Source of the DNA: Synergistaceae bacterium
GTDB lineage: Bacteria > Synergistota > Synergistia > Synergistales > Aminobacteriaceae
DNA length: 44,358 nt
Assembly (NCBI GenBank): GCA_017448685.1
Contig: JAFSKY010000106.1
Coordinates: 1 to 44,358, forward strand
Direction of reading: 5' to 3'
Position 1 is the stretch's first letter, and each line of letters begins with the position of its first letter. The position numbers and the translations under genes are program-made. Of the stretch, positions 24,204 through 32,748 are shown piece after piece. The notes below the pieces were generated by a model. It searched no databases. It worked only from the letters and a program-made list of their open reading frames with translations, and was not told the DNA's origin.

Positions 24204-25775
24204 ATGCTCATCAAATCGGTATTAGTGGTACTCTTCTTCGGTGTCATGATAGGCATCGGGTTATATTGCCGCAAGCATTCGACTGACGTTAGCGGCTTCG
24301 TTCTCGGCGGAAGGTCAGTAGGGCCTTGGCTTACTGCGTTTGCATACGGCACAAGCTACTTCTCGGCGGTCGTGTTCGTGGGTTATGCGGGTCAATTCGG
24401 CTGGCGTTACGGAATCGCAGCGACATGGGCGGGACTCGGTAATGCGTTCATCGGCTCGCTAATGGCATGGGCGGTTCTCGGCAGGCGGACTCGCATCATG
24501 AGTCAGTATCTCTCAAGCGCAACAATGCCCGACTTTTTCGGCAAGAGATTCCGCAGTGATGCCCTCAAGATTGCCGCGTCAATAATATGCTTCATCTTCC
24601 TGATTCCCTACACAGCTTCACTCTATAACGGACTCTCAAGGCTATTCGGAATGGCGTTCAGCGTGGATTACTCCGTGTGTGTCATCATCATGGCCGTGTT
24701 GACGGGTATATACGTTGTTGCGGGCGGATATATGGCAACGGCAATCAACGACTTCATTCAGGGAATAATCATGCTGATAGGGATTGTAGCTGTAATTGTT
24801 GCTGTGCTTGAAAGCAGGGGCGGACTCTCTGAGGCTCTTGCGGGTATCGCGCAAATCTCAGACCCTAACGCCGTAACTCCCCTCGCAAAATCCCCCGGAA
24901 TATTCGCGTCATTCTTTGGCCCTGACCCGGTGAACTTGCTGGGAGTCGTCATACTTACGAGCTTGGGTACATGGGGATTGCCTCAAATGGTGCAGAAATT
25001 CTACGCCATCAAGAATGAGGCCGACATCACAAAAGGCACTGTAATATCGACATTATTCGCGCTAGTTGTGGCAGGAGGATGCTATTTCTTGGGCGGCTTC
25101 GGGAGGCTTTTCACGTCTCAGCTTGACCCGTCCGGGATTGGAGTCCCCGTTGAAGGTTATGACTCAGTTATTCCCGTAATGCTGTCGAACTTGCCGGACA
25201 TACTGATAGGCGTTGTCGTGATTCTCGTATTGTCGGCTTCAATGTCGACTCTTTCATCGTTAGTGCTTGCGTCAAGCTCAACACTCACACTTGACCTCCT
25301 CAAAGGCCATGTGATAAAGGATATGGACGAGAAGAAGCAGCTTTTCATCATGCGAGTGTTAATCGTGATATTCATCATAATCTCCGTAATACTTGCGCTG
25401 ATTCAGTACAGCTCCAACGTTACATTCATAGCTCAGTTAATGGGCGTGTCATGGGGAGCATTAGCCGGGGCATTCCTCGCACCATTCATGTACAGCCTTT
25501 ACTGGAAGGGTACGACAAAGCTCGCCTGCTGGGTAAACTTCATATTCTCAAGCGCGGTAATGACGGCAAATATTTTCGTGAGGCCAGATTTCCCGGAGCT
25601 TTTACGTTCTCCGATAAACGCGGGGGCATTCTGTATGCTTGCGGGATTCGTGATTGTCCCAATCGTGAGCATAATCACTCCCAAGCCTGAACGCAAATTC
25701 GTGGATGATGCATTCTCCTGCTACACAAGAACCGTAACCGTGAGACAATCGCGGGCATTGGGCGATGATAATTGA
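24204..25775 (+). CDS. Sodium:solute symporter (SSS family)
   Basis: A 523-residue membrane protein with about 13 predicted helices. The family signature is at the start: FVLGGRSVGPWLTAFAYGTSYFSAVVFVGYAG; SATMPDFFGKRF and VAGGYMATAINDFIQGIIMLIG follow, as in the proline/pantothenate/monocarboxylate type. It would import a small organic solute with sodium. Start at ATG 24204 with GGAAGGA upstream; the frame is open further upstream but without a ribosome site. The gene overlaps the next one by 11 bases, so the transported compound may be the substrate of that hydrolase. Confidence 0.88.
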   Translation: MLIKSVLVVLFFGVMIGIGLYCRKHSTDVSGFVLGGRSVGPWLTAFAYGTSYFSAVVFVGYAGQFGWRYGIAATWAGLGNAFIGSLMAWAVLGRRTRIMSQYLSSATMPDFFGKRFRSDALKIAASIICFIFLIPYTASLYNGLSRLFGMAFSVDYSVCVIIMAVLTGIYVVAGGYMATAINDFIQGIIMLIGIVAVIVAVLESRGGLSEALAGIAQISDPNAVTPLAKSPGIFASFFGPDPVNLLGVVILTSLGTWGLPQMVQKFYAIKNEADITKGTVISTLFALVVAGGCYFLGGFGRLFTSQLDPSGIGVPVEGYDSVIPVMLSNLPDILIGVVVILVLSASMSTLSSLVLASSSTLTLDLLKGHVIKDMDEKKQLFIMRVLIVIFIIISVILALIQYSSNVTFIAQLMGVSWGALAGAFLAPFMYSLYWKGTTKLACWVNFIFSSAVMTANIFVRPDFPELLRSPINAGAFCMLAGFVIVPIVSIITPKPERKFVDDAFSCYTRTVTVRQSRALGDDN

Positions 25776-26622
25776 CATTCACACGCACACATTCCCTGCG
25801 AAAATAGCAGCACATGCTTTGAGGACTCTCAGCAATAACAGCCACACGAGGCCATTCACTGATGGCACAATATCAGGACTCAAAGCATCAATGACGGAAT
25901 CGGGCGTAACATGCTCAATCATTCAGCCAGTCGCAACAAAGCCGGAACAGGTCAGGCGCATCAACGACTCGGCCATGAAGATTAACGCTGAGGGTGAATC
26001 CACGGGGATATATTCCTTTGGGGGGATTCACCCCTTTTTTGATGACGTTCGCGGGGAATTGTCGCGAATATCTGAAGCAGGCATAAAGGGAGTCAAGATT
26101 CATCCTGTGTATCAGGGACTCAATATCGATGACTCGCGTTATGTCGAAATCCTGAAATGTGCGGGCGAGTTGGGGCTAATCGTGATGATTCATGCGGGCT
26201 GGGATATTGGATTTCCCGGTGATGATTCTGCGTTGCCTGTGAGAATTGCGCGGGCTTTGGACATGTCTGGGAATGTTCGTGTGATTCTCGCACATATGGG
26301 AGGCTGGCGGAATTGGGATGAGGCTTTGAGGCTTTTTGCCGGGCGCGTGAATGTGTATGTTGACACGGCGTTTTCGCTTGGAAGGTTCACGCCTAACGGG
26401 GATGGCTATTATCCCGGCTGTGATGAATGCATGATGCTTCGGGCTGATGAGTTTGCTGACATGGTGAGGGCTTTCGGCTCTGAACGTGTAATTTTCGGGA
26501 CGGACTCGCCTTGGATGTCTCAGCGTGAATGCGTGAAGGGGATTATGTCATTGCCTCTGAGTGATGACGAGAAAACGAATATCCTTTGCAGGAATGCCCG
26601 CGACATTGCACTAGCGGTTTAA
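25765..26622 (+). CDS. Amidohydrolase family (amidohydrolase 2-like) metal-dependent hydrolase
   Basis: A 285-residue TIM-barrel hydrolase. Metal and active-site motifs are in order: DIHTH (H6, H8), GVKIHP (~112), MIHAGWD (~141), LAHMGG (~172) and FGTDSPW (~248). It resembles the ACMSD/amidohydrolase-2 group, which includes decarboxylases and lactonases, so hydrolysis of a C-N bond is not assured. Cytoplasmic. Coupled to the symporter by overlap. Confidence 0.82.
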   Translation: MIIDIHTHTFPAKIAAHALRTLSNNSHTRPFTDGTISGLKASMTESGVTCSIIQPVATKPEQVRRINDSAMKINAEGESTGIYSFGGIHPFFDDVRGELSRISEAGIKGVKIHPVYQGLNIDDSRYVEILKCAGELGLIVMIHAGWDIGFPGDDSALPVRIARALDMSGNVRVILAHMGGWRNWDEALRLFAGRVNVYVDTAFSLGRFTPNGDGYYPGCDECMMLRADEFADMVRAFGSERVIFGTDSPWMSQRECVKGIMSLPLSDDEKTNILCRNARDIALAV

Positions 26623-26684
26623 TGACTCCGGCGCGTTAAGGCGTTACAATATGTCATCCAAATTCGATTGAGGAGTGTAAATCC

Positions 26685-27380
26685 TTGAAGGGCATAACAA
26701 GACTACGCAACAAGGACATGAAGAAAAAGCTTTTTGACCGGGCGCAGTTCTTCTTCTGGGCTGAATGGGGCGCAATGGGCGATGCCGGAGCAGTCGAGAT
26801 GATTACGGAAGACGGATGCCGGTATTGCTGCAATTTCGTCCGTGATGATGTTGACCCGGATATAATCGCTGAGGCATGTCCGCTTTTCGGCCTTGATCGC
26901 CCAATCCCGGAAGGCTGGATGTATCACTATTTGGGCATGGGGAATCATCTGTATTACCGCATGAAATACGATGAGGAATATTGCAGGCTTCTCGGTGAAA
27001 TCGAAAATCCCGGCCAAGAATATCAGCGTTGGCTTGATACGGCCATGAAAGTTTTGGGCGTGTCAGATGATGATGATGATAGCGATGAATTTCCCCTGCC
27101 AGTTTCAGCCCCAGAGGATCAGACGGTGTTTATTGCGTGGCAGGAAGGTGGCTCAGGTCTTGCGGGAGTCATTGAGGGCAAAAGCGGAGTGGTATATATC
27201 GATTTCGCGGAGGGTGTTGACATTAACGCGTTTTACCCTGTGGCCAGCCTCATGAAAAATGGCGAATGGGTGTACAAAGATATGGGGAACGGGAAAAATA
27301 TCATCGTGAACAAAAAGCATTCTGGAGCGTTCATGAAATTGTCAGAAGAACCGCGTCTCCTTCTCTGGCTCATGGAGTAA
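26685..27380 (+). CDS. Hypothetical protein
   Basis: A 231-residue acidic, Trp/Tyr-rich soluble protein that I do not recognise. An Asp run (~127-133) separates an N-terminal part (FFFWAEWGAMGDAGAVEMITEDG) from a C-terminal part (YIDFAEGVDINAFYPVASLMKNGEWVYKDMGNGK). No signal peptide or membrane segment. The start is a TTG at 26685 with GAGGAG 9 bases before it; an ATG at 26718 is the alternative but lacks a good site. It stands alone and is followed by a terminator. Confidence 0.65.
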   Translation: MKGITRLRNKDMKKKLFDRAQFFFWAEWGAMGDAGAVEMITEDGCRYCCNFVRDDVDPDIIAEACPLFGLDRPIPEGWMYHYLGMGNHLYYRMKYDEEYCRLLGEIENPGQEYQRWLDTAMKVLGVSDDDDDSDEFPLPVSAPEDQTVFIAWQEGGSGLAGVIEGKSGVVYIDFAEGVDINAFYPVASLMKNGEWVYKDMGNGKNIIVNKKHSGAFMKLSEEPRLLLWLME

Positions 27381-27391
27381 GGGAGCAACAA

Positions 27392-27424
27392 GCCTCCTCA
27401 TGAAAAGGGGAGGCATTTTTTTTT
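27392..27424 (+). terminator. Terminator after hypothetical gene
   Basis: GCCTCCTC (27392-27399) pairs with GGGGAGGC (27407-27414), followed by A and nine T. Confidence 0.85.
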
Positions 27425-27428
27425 GCGT

Positions 27429-27881
27429 CTATATCCCGGACAAATCGCCCTGTTCAAAAACTTTTATCCCCGCAGAACTAAACGCCTCAATAGCACCGTT
27501 ATTGTCGCTCATCCTGAATACAAAAAGCTGCATGTCCGCCCCATCTGGTGTGAGATGCCTCCTGTTACCGCGAATCTCGTACATGTAATCGATATTTATT
27601 CCCGCGCCGTCAAGAATCTCAAGAACATGCGCAAGTCCGTCCGCGGTGTCAGGGACTCCCACAGCTACAACATCATTCAGGCTCACGGTAAAGCCCGCAT
27701 CCTTCAACACAGACGATGCCCAAAGTACATTGTCGACGATGATTCTTACAGTGCTGAACGTGCTAGATTCCGCAACTGTCAATGCCCTTATGTATATGTC
27801 ATTCGCTGAAAGAGTCCGCGCCATTCTCAGAACACTTCCCGGCTCATTGCTCATTACTACAGAAACCTGCTTAACGTTCAT
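27429..27881 (-). CDS. Tandem ACT-domain protein (1)
   Basis: A 150-residue protein made of two ACT-type ligand-binding folds: residues ~1-70 (MNVKQVSVVMSNEPGSVLRMARTLSANDI) and ~72-148 (VSLNDVVAVGVPDTADGLAHVLEILDGAGINIDYMYEI). ACT pairs bind amino acids; stand-alone pairs of this kind often lie beside aryl-CoA ligase and 2-oxo acid oxidoreductase genes and probably sense the amino acid. Paralogue of the next protein. SD GGGAGGG. A leftward terminator (27897-27932) lies before it, so its expression may be lower than that of the rest of the operon. Confidence 0.85.
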   Translation of the reverse strand: MNVKQVSVVMSNEPGSVLRMARTLSANDIYIRALTVAESSTFSTVRIIVDNVLWASSVLKDAGFTVSLNDVVAVGVPDTADGLAHVLEILDGAGINIDYMYEIRGNRRHLTPDGADMQLFVFRMSDNNGAIEAFSSAGIKVFEQGDLSGI

Positions 27882-27896
27882 GAATTTTCCCTCCCC

Positions 27897-27932
27897 AAAA
27901 AATAAAGCCCCCCTGTTATTGCTTGGGAGGCT
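27897..27932 (-). terminator. Leftward terminator between the two ACT genes
   Basis: On the minus strand AGCCTCCC (27925-27932) pairs with GGGGGGCT (27906-27913), followed by TTATTTTTT. It would end or attenuate the ior operon transcript before the last ACT gene. Confidence 0.75.
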
Positions 27933-27958
27933 CTCTTCTTCTATTGTACGTGTGCTTG

Positions 27959-28393
27959 CTACAACGCGGAAAGCTCCTCAGCTCCCATAATTTTCACGCC
28001 TGCCCCTGTGAGCGCAGACGAGGCTTTAGCGTTGTCATTGACGCGGAAAATCATATAAGCCGTGTCGGATTTCTTGTTGCCGAGTATAGCGTACATGTAC
28101 TCAACGTTAATCCCAGCACCGTCAAGAATCTCAAGCACCCTGTTCAGCCCTCCCGGCACATTCGGAACTTCAACCGCAAGAACATCCGTAAGGCTCGCAA
28201 CGAATCCGGCCTCTTTGAGGGTATTTGCTGTGCCGAGAACGTCATCAACGATAAGCCTCACGATTCCGAAATCGCTAGTTTCAGCGAGGGACAATCCACG
28301 TAAATCAATTCCCGCCTCAGCAAGTGCCTTCGTCATTTCGTGGAGGCAGCCGGGACGGTTCTCAAGAAACACTGAAATCTGCTTCACGCTCAT
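27959..28393 (-). CDS. Tandem ACT-domain protein (2)
   Basis: A 144-residue paralogue of the preceding ACT protein, with the same two-domain layout (MSVKQISVFLENRPGCLHEMTKALAEAGI; VLAVEVPNVPGGLNRVLEILDGAGINVEYMYAI). Likely an amino-acid sensor for the aromatic degradation operon. SD GGAAGGGTG. It follows the CoA ligase by 15 bases. Confidence 0.87.
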   Translation of the reverse strand: MSVKQISVFLENRPGCLHEMTKALAEAGIDLRGLSLAETSDFGIVRLIVDDVLGTANTLKEAGFVASLTDVLAVEVPNVPGGLNRVLEILDGAGINVEYMYAILGNKKSDTAYMIFRVNDNAKASSALTGAGVKIMGAEELSAL

Positions 28394-28408
28394 GAATATT
28401 CACCCTTC

Positions 28409-29710
28409 CTATATTTTCCTGTTGTCGATTACTCGCACAGCTTTACCCTCACTGCGGGCAATCGTTTTCGGCGCAACAAGTGTAACTTTTGCCGTAAGTC
28501 CCAGCATTGAGCGCAGTCCCTCAACGAGTTTTGCCTGACGCTGATTGACGACTCCGAGATTGTCCGTGAACATTTCGGGAGTCATTTCGACTCTCACATC
28601 AAGAGTGTCTGTGTTGTTCACGCGGTCAACAATAATCTGATAGTTCGCCGGGTAGCCCTGGTTGATGAGGACTGTTTCAATCTGCGACGGGAACACATTA
28701 ACGCCACGAATGATGAGCATATCGTCAGTACGTCCCTTGAGCTTTGTCATGCGTACATGAGTTCTTCCACATGGGCATGGTTCATGAGTGAGGCTCGTTA
28801 TGTCGCGAGTCCTGTAGCGAATCAGCGGGAAGGCTTCCTTCTCCAATGTCGTGAACACTAATTCACCCGTGCTGCCTTCGGGCAAAACTTCTCCCGTTTC
28901 AGGGTTAATGATTTCTGGGATGAAGTAATCCTCGTTGATGTGCATTCCGTGCTGGTCTGAGCATTCAAATGACACGCCAGGCCCGCAAAGCTCCGTCAAC
29001 CCGTAAATGTCATACGCCTTAATCCCCATTGTAGCCTCAATATCACGCCTCATGCTTTCACTCCATGCTTCAGCACCGAAAATTCCGGCCTTAAGGGGTA
29101 TATCGTCAGGGGACATTCCCATTTCTTTCATGCGTTCACCGATGAATGCCGCATAGCTTGGTGTGCAGCAGAGAATTGTTGCGGATAAGTCCTTGATGAA
29201 CATAATCTGCCTGTCAGTGTTGCCTGATGACGCTGGAATCGTGAGCGACCCTACGAGGTGGCTTCCACCATTGAGGCCGGGACCGCCCGTGAAGAGTCCG
29301 TAACCGTATGACACCTGCACGACTGACTCATTGCTTCCGCCCGCCGCTACAATAGCTCTTGCGCACATAGTCTCCCAAATGTGAATGTCATTCTGTGTGT
29401 AGAACGCCACGACTCTTTGTCCTGTTGTGCCGGAAGTCGATTGAATGCGCACACAATCTTTGAGGGGTTTCCCCATGAGGCCGTAAGGATATGCCTCGCG
29501 TAGGTCTGCTTTTGTCAGGAACGGGAGAAGGTGTAAATCATCCTGTGAGTGAATATCGTCAGGGGTAACGCCTTTTTCCTGCATCTTTGCGCGGTAATAT
29601 GGGACATTCTCCCAAACGTGATGAACCTGCTTGATGAGTCTCTCATTCTGTAGCTTGCGGATCTGTTCGCGTGGCATTGTCTCTATTTCGGGCTGGTAAT
29701 ACTTCTCCAT
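28409..29710 (-). CDS. Phenylacetate-CoA ligase family protein
   Basis: A 433-residue AMP-forming aryl-CoA ligase of the PaaK type: QSTSGTTGQRVVAFYT is the ATP-binding loop, YDIYGLTELCGPG the adenylate contact, and RTRDITSLT, GRTDDMLIIRGVNVFPSQIE the hinge and C-terminal domain. It joins arylacetates to CoA. Next to IorAB in anaerobes it may run toward ATP formation from the arylacetyl-CoA or rescue free arylacetate. Start at ATG 29710 (MEKYYQPEIETM), with AAGGAAGG 10 bases upstream; ATG 29716 is too close to it. Confidence 0.92.
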   Translation of the reverse strand: MEKYYQPEIETMPREQIRKLQNERLIKQVHHVWENVPYYRAKMQEKGVTPDDIHSQDDLHLLPFLTKADLREAYPYGLMGKPLKDCVRIQSTSGTTGQRVVAFYTQNDIHIWETMCARAIVAAGGSNESVVQVSYGYGLFTGGPGLNGGSHLVGSLTIPASSGNTDRQIMFIKDLSATILCCTPSYAAFIGERMKEMGMSPDDIPLKAGIFGAEAWSESMRRDIEATMGIKAYDIYGLTELCGPGVSFECSDQHGMHINEDYFIPEIINPETGEVLPEGSTGELVFTTLEKEAFPLIRYRTRDITSLTHEPCPCGRTHVRMTKLKGRTDDMLIIRGVNVFPSQIETVLINQGYPANYQIIVDRVNNTDTLDVRVEMTPEMFTDNLGVVNQRQAKLVEGLRSMLGLTAKVTLVAPKTIARSEGKAVRVIDNRKI

Positions 29711-29745
29711 AAACATAAAACCTTCCTTGCTGTGAATGTGTATCT

Positions 29746-30321
29746 CTATGCGTTTCTACCAAGCTCAAAAGCTCGCCTGTTAAGGTCAAGGAATTTGGCC
29801 GGGACGCATTCTGTAATAGCTTTCTGCCATGCCTCTTGTGGAATGTCCGGGAAATAATGCGATAACCGTCCAAGCAATACGAGGTTGACGGCTTTAGGGC
29901 TCCCGGCTTTTTCGGCTAAGGTGAGGCAGTCTAGAGCGTCAATTTTCGCGCCCGTGTTCTGAATCTCATGGAGCAAATTCTCCGGGTAAGTCATTGCCCC
30001 TGTAAGCACTGGCATGGGGTCAATCTGCTGTGTTGAGGTTACTATTCTTCCTTCGGGGGCTAGGTATTCAATCCATCTTGCCGCCTCCAAAATCTCAAAC
30101 GACACAATGAAATCTGCCTGCCCTTTGTCCGTAACGGGGGAATATACCTTTTCGCCGTAACGCACGTATGTAACGACGCTTCCACCGCGCTGACTCATGC
30201 CGTGAACCTCTGAGACTTTAACGTCAAATCCCCGTGATGTCAGGAGATGACCTAGGAGCTTGCTTGCGAGGACGCTTCCTTGTCCGCCAACGCCTACAAT
30301 CATGATATTTTTCGTAGTCAT
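29746..30321 (-). CDS. iorB: Indolepyruvate:ferredoxin oxidoreductase, beta subunit
   Basis: A 191-residue protein of the gamma-type pyruvate/ketoisovalerate oxidoreductase domain: NIMIVGVGGQGSVLASKLLGHLL at the start, SEVHGMSQRGGSVVTYVRYG, and LGRLSHYFPDIPQEAWQKAI. Together with IorA it oxidatively decarboxylates aryl 2-oxo acids (from Trp, Phe, Tyr) to aryl-acetyl-CoA with reduction of ferredoxin. Its ATG overlaps the stop of the coiled-coil gene (ATGA). Confidence 0.94.
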   Translation of the reverse strand: MTTKNIMIVGVGGQGSVLASKLLGHLLTSRGFDVKVSEVHGMSQRGGSVVTYVRYGEKVYSPVTDKGQADFIVSFEILEAARWIEYLAPEGRIVTSTQQIDPMPVLTGAMTYPENLLHEIQNTGAKIDALDCLTLAEKAGSPKAVNLVLLGRLSHYFPDIPQEAWQKAITECVPAKFLDLNRRAFELGRNA

Positions 30322-30812
30322 TCTGTTTTGCCTCCGCTCAAATGGCGCTCAATCACAGTGTTTGCTACACGCTCGGCGATTTTCTCCATCTCTTCCTTGA
30401 AGTGTGTTGGCTTAATGAATCTCCTTACAGACTCTAGAATTGACGGAAGTAGTGTTGCCACAGCAAGAATTATCCCGAATAAACCGAGTCCCCAGTAAAG
30501 AACATTCTCCATTGAGTCAACTCTAGCAGTCAGCACCTTCACCTCATTCTTGACTTCAACGACTTCTGCCCTTAAGCTACTAAATTCTGCCCTCAAGCTA
30601 CCAAATTCTGCCCTTAAGCCACCAATCTCAGACTTCACTTCGTCTCTTAGGCCACCTATAGCTTTCTCAACATATGTTTTTGTCTCGCCTGTCGACTTGT
30701 CAACGTATGCTTTGATTTCAATCACAGTTTTCTCAAGCAACATTTCCATACGATCCATGCGAGCTTCAAACACATCTCTGCGGACGTAAATATCTCCCTG
30801 ATTTTCGGCCAT
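30318..30812 (-). CDS. Coiled-coil membrane-anchored protein inside the ior operon
   Basis: A 164-residue protein: a charged N-terminal head (MAENQGDIYVRRDVFEARMDRMEMLLEK), a long heptad-rich coiled coil (~30-100) with near-exact repeats GLRAEFGSLRAEFSSLRAEV, a membrane segment (~105-125, VLYWGLGLFGIILAVATLLPSI) and a cytoplasmic tail. It recalls DUF1640/hemolysin-XhlA-like coiled-coil proteins. Start at ATG 30812 with GGAGGTGA, one base after the iorA stop; its stop overlaps iorB. Why it sits between the two enzyme subunits is unknown; tethering of the complex to the membrane is only a guess. Confidence 0.78.
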   Translation of the reverse strand: MAENQGDIYVRRDVFEARMDRMEMLLEKTVIEIKAYVDKSTGETKTYVEKAIGGLRDEVKSEIGGLRAEFGSLRAEFSSLRAEVVEVKNEVKVLTARVDSMENVLYWGLGLFGIILAVATLLPSILESVRRFIKPTHFKEEMEKIAERVANTVIERHLSGGKTE

Positions 30813-30813
30813 G

Positions 30814-32544
30814 CTATTCACCTCCAATGAACGCCCCAAACTTACACAGCTGTTTGCATACCCCACAGCCTACACACAGCGTAGAGTCAACACGTGCTTT
30901 TCCATCCTTCATGGACAATGCCGGGCAGCCTATTCTCATGCATGATTTACAGCCTTTGCATTTTTCCGCGTCAACTTTAAGCGGCGGATTGTGCTTCACA
31001 TACTTCAGCAAAGCGCACGGTCTCCGGGAAATTATCACTGACGCTTCCCCCGCGGATAATTCTTCCTTCAAGGCATCAGCGCATTCCTTCAGGTTATACG
31101 GATCAACGACTCTCACTCGTCCGAATCCCATTGCCCTGCATAGGCTCTCAAGGTCAATTTTCCCGGCTGGGTCGCCTTTGATGTTACGGCCTGTTGTCGG
31201 ATTCTGCTGGTGTCCTGTCATGCCCGTTATTGAGTTATCGAGGATTATCACGACTCCTGCGCTCTGATTGTAGGCGATATTCGCGAGGCCAGTCATCCCA
31301 GAATGCATGAACGTTGAATCGCCGATAACAGCCACAGCGTTTTTGCCGCCTGCCTTGCTGAATCCATGCAAAGCACTCACTGAAGCTCCCATGCAGAGAG
31401 TCATCTCCATTGCCGACAACGGAGCAACTGCACCCAATGTGTAGCACCCAATATCCCCCAGCACCGTGCAACCTGCCTGTTTCAACGCGTAGAATATCCC
31501 CCTATGAGGACAGCCCGCACACATCATTGGTGGCCTTGCTGGAATCTTCACGGACTCTGAGAGCTTCACGCCAGAATGCACAGGGACTCCGAGCTTATCG
31601 GCTATGATGTTCTGACTGAGTTCACCGAGATACCCAAAGAGTGATTTCCCCTCACACTGAAGCCCTAATGCCCGGCAATGTTCCTCTATGAAACCGTCAA
31701 GCTCCTCAACGATAACTAGCCTTCCAACATGGCCGGAAAATTCACGTATCATTCTGTCAGGCATTGGCCATATCATTCCAAGTTTCAGCACCGGGTATTT
31801 GTCGCCAAGAGCCTCTTTCACATACTGGTAACATGTCGATGAGGTTATTATGCCTGTTGAATTGTCGCTTCCTTCTTCAACGCGGTTAAGGGGGGAAGTT
31901 TCAGCATACTCAGCAAGCCTTCTCATTCTCTCCTCAACAACTGGATGACGCTTTATTGCGTTGCCAGGCATCATTACATACTTGGCTATGTTCTTCTCAT
32001 ACGGGCGGGCGGGAATCTCTTTGCGTTCTCCAGTCTCAACAAGCGACTGTGAATGCGCTATCCTCGTACACATTTTGACGATTACGGGCGAGTCAAATTC
32101 CTCTGAGATGTCATAGGCAATGCGGAAAAACTCTAAGGCTTCCTGCGAGTCTGACGGTTCAAGCATGGGGAGCTTTGCGGCTCTTGCGTAATGCCGTGAG
32201 TCCTGCTCATTCTGTGATGAATGCATCCCGGCATCATCGGCAACGCATATAACCATTCCGGCATTTATCCCCGTGTATGACACTGTGAAAAGCGGATCTG
32301 CGGCAACGTTCAAGCCAACATGCTTCATCCCGCAGAAAGATCTCCTTCCTGCTAGGCTTGCTCCGAACGCGGCTTCCATTGCTACTTTCTCATTCGGTGC
32401 CCACTCGCAATATACTTCGTCATACTTGGCGAGTTCCTCTGTGATTTCTGTGCTTGGGGTACCGGGATAACTTGACGCGAAGAAGCAACCTGCCTCGTAT
32501 AATCCTCTTGCGGCGGCGGTATTGCCCTGCATCAGCTGTTTCAT
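30814..32544 (-). CDS. iorA: Indolepyruvate:ferredoxin oxidoreductase, alpha subunit
   Basis: A 576-residue enzyme subunit. The N-terminal pyrimidine domain (SSYPGTPSTEITEEL, ADDAGMHSSQNEQDSRHYA), the thiamine diphosphate domain (CAGCPHRG, DIGCYTLG, GDSTFMHSGMTGLANIAYN, ILDNSITGMTGHQ) and the C-terminal ferredoxin domain with CKGCKSCMRIGCP and CVGCGVCKQLC are all present. It decarboxylates aryl 2-oxo acids and passes electrons to ferredoxin. First gene of the operon; a TATAAT on the minus strand at 32584-32589 is the likely promoter element. Confidence 0.96.
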   Translation of the reverse strand: MKQLMQGNTAAARGLYEAGCFFASSYPGTPSTEITEELAKYDEVYCEWAPNEKVAMEAAFGASLAGRRSFCGMKHVGLNVAADPLFTVSYTGINAGMVICVADDAGMHSSQNEQDSRHYARAAKLPMLEPSDSQEALEFFRIAYDISEEFDSPVIVKMCTRIAHSQSLVETGERKEIPARPYEKNIAKYVMMPGNAIKRHPVVEERMRRLAEYAETSPLNRVEEGSDNSTGIITSSTCYQYVKEALGDKYPVLKLGMIWPMPDRMIREFSGHVGRLVIVEELDGFIEEHCRALGLQCEGKSLFGYLGELSQNIIADKLGVPVHSGVKLSESVKIPARPPMMCAGCPHRGIFYALKQAGCTVLGDIGCYTLGAVAPLSAMEMTLCMGASVSALHGFSKAGGKNAVAVIGDSTFMHSGMTGLANIAYNQSAGVVIILDNSITGMTGHQQNPTTGRNIKGDPAGKIDLESLCRAMGFGRVRVVDPYNLKECADALKEELSAGEASVIISRRPCALLKYVKHNPPLKVDAEKCKGCKSCMRIGCPALSMKDGKARVDSTLCVGCGVCKQLCKFGAFIGGE

Positions 32545-32583
32545 GAGATTTTATCCCCCTTCTGAATTGCTCTGAATTTTAAC

Positions 32584-32589
32584 ATTATA
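32584..32589 (-). promoter_or_regulatory. Likely -10 element of the ior operon
   Basis: TATAAT on the minus strand, 40 bases before the iorA start, followed by the ribosome site AAGGGGG. The 35 box is not clear. Confidence 0.4.
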
Positions 32590-32600
32590 CTGTCATTCGC

Positions 32601-32642
32601 AAACGACTCATTAATACGCGCCATTAGCATAAACGATTCATT
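32601..32642. repeat. Direct repeat AAACGAYTCATT in the iorA/ankyrin intergenic region
   Basis: AAACGACTCATT (32601-32612) and AAACGATTCATT (32631-32642) are spaced 30 bases apart (about three helical turns) just upstream of the iorA -10 element. This is a plausible regulator site between two divergent genes. Confidence 0.45.
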
Positions 32643-32748
32643 GAGGGTAGTAGCGTGTTTCAATGTGAAAATTACGTGTTGTATACTAGAAACCGCATAC
32701 GCCGTAAAAGAATTAATCACACAACTTTAATCACGCAGGAGAAATACT

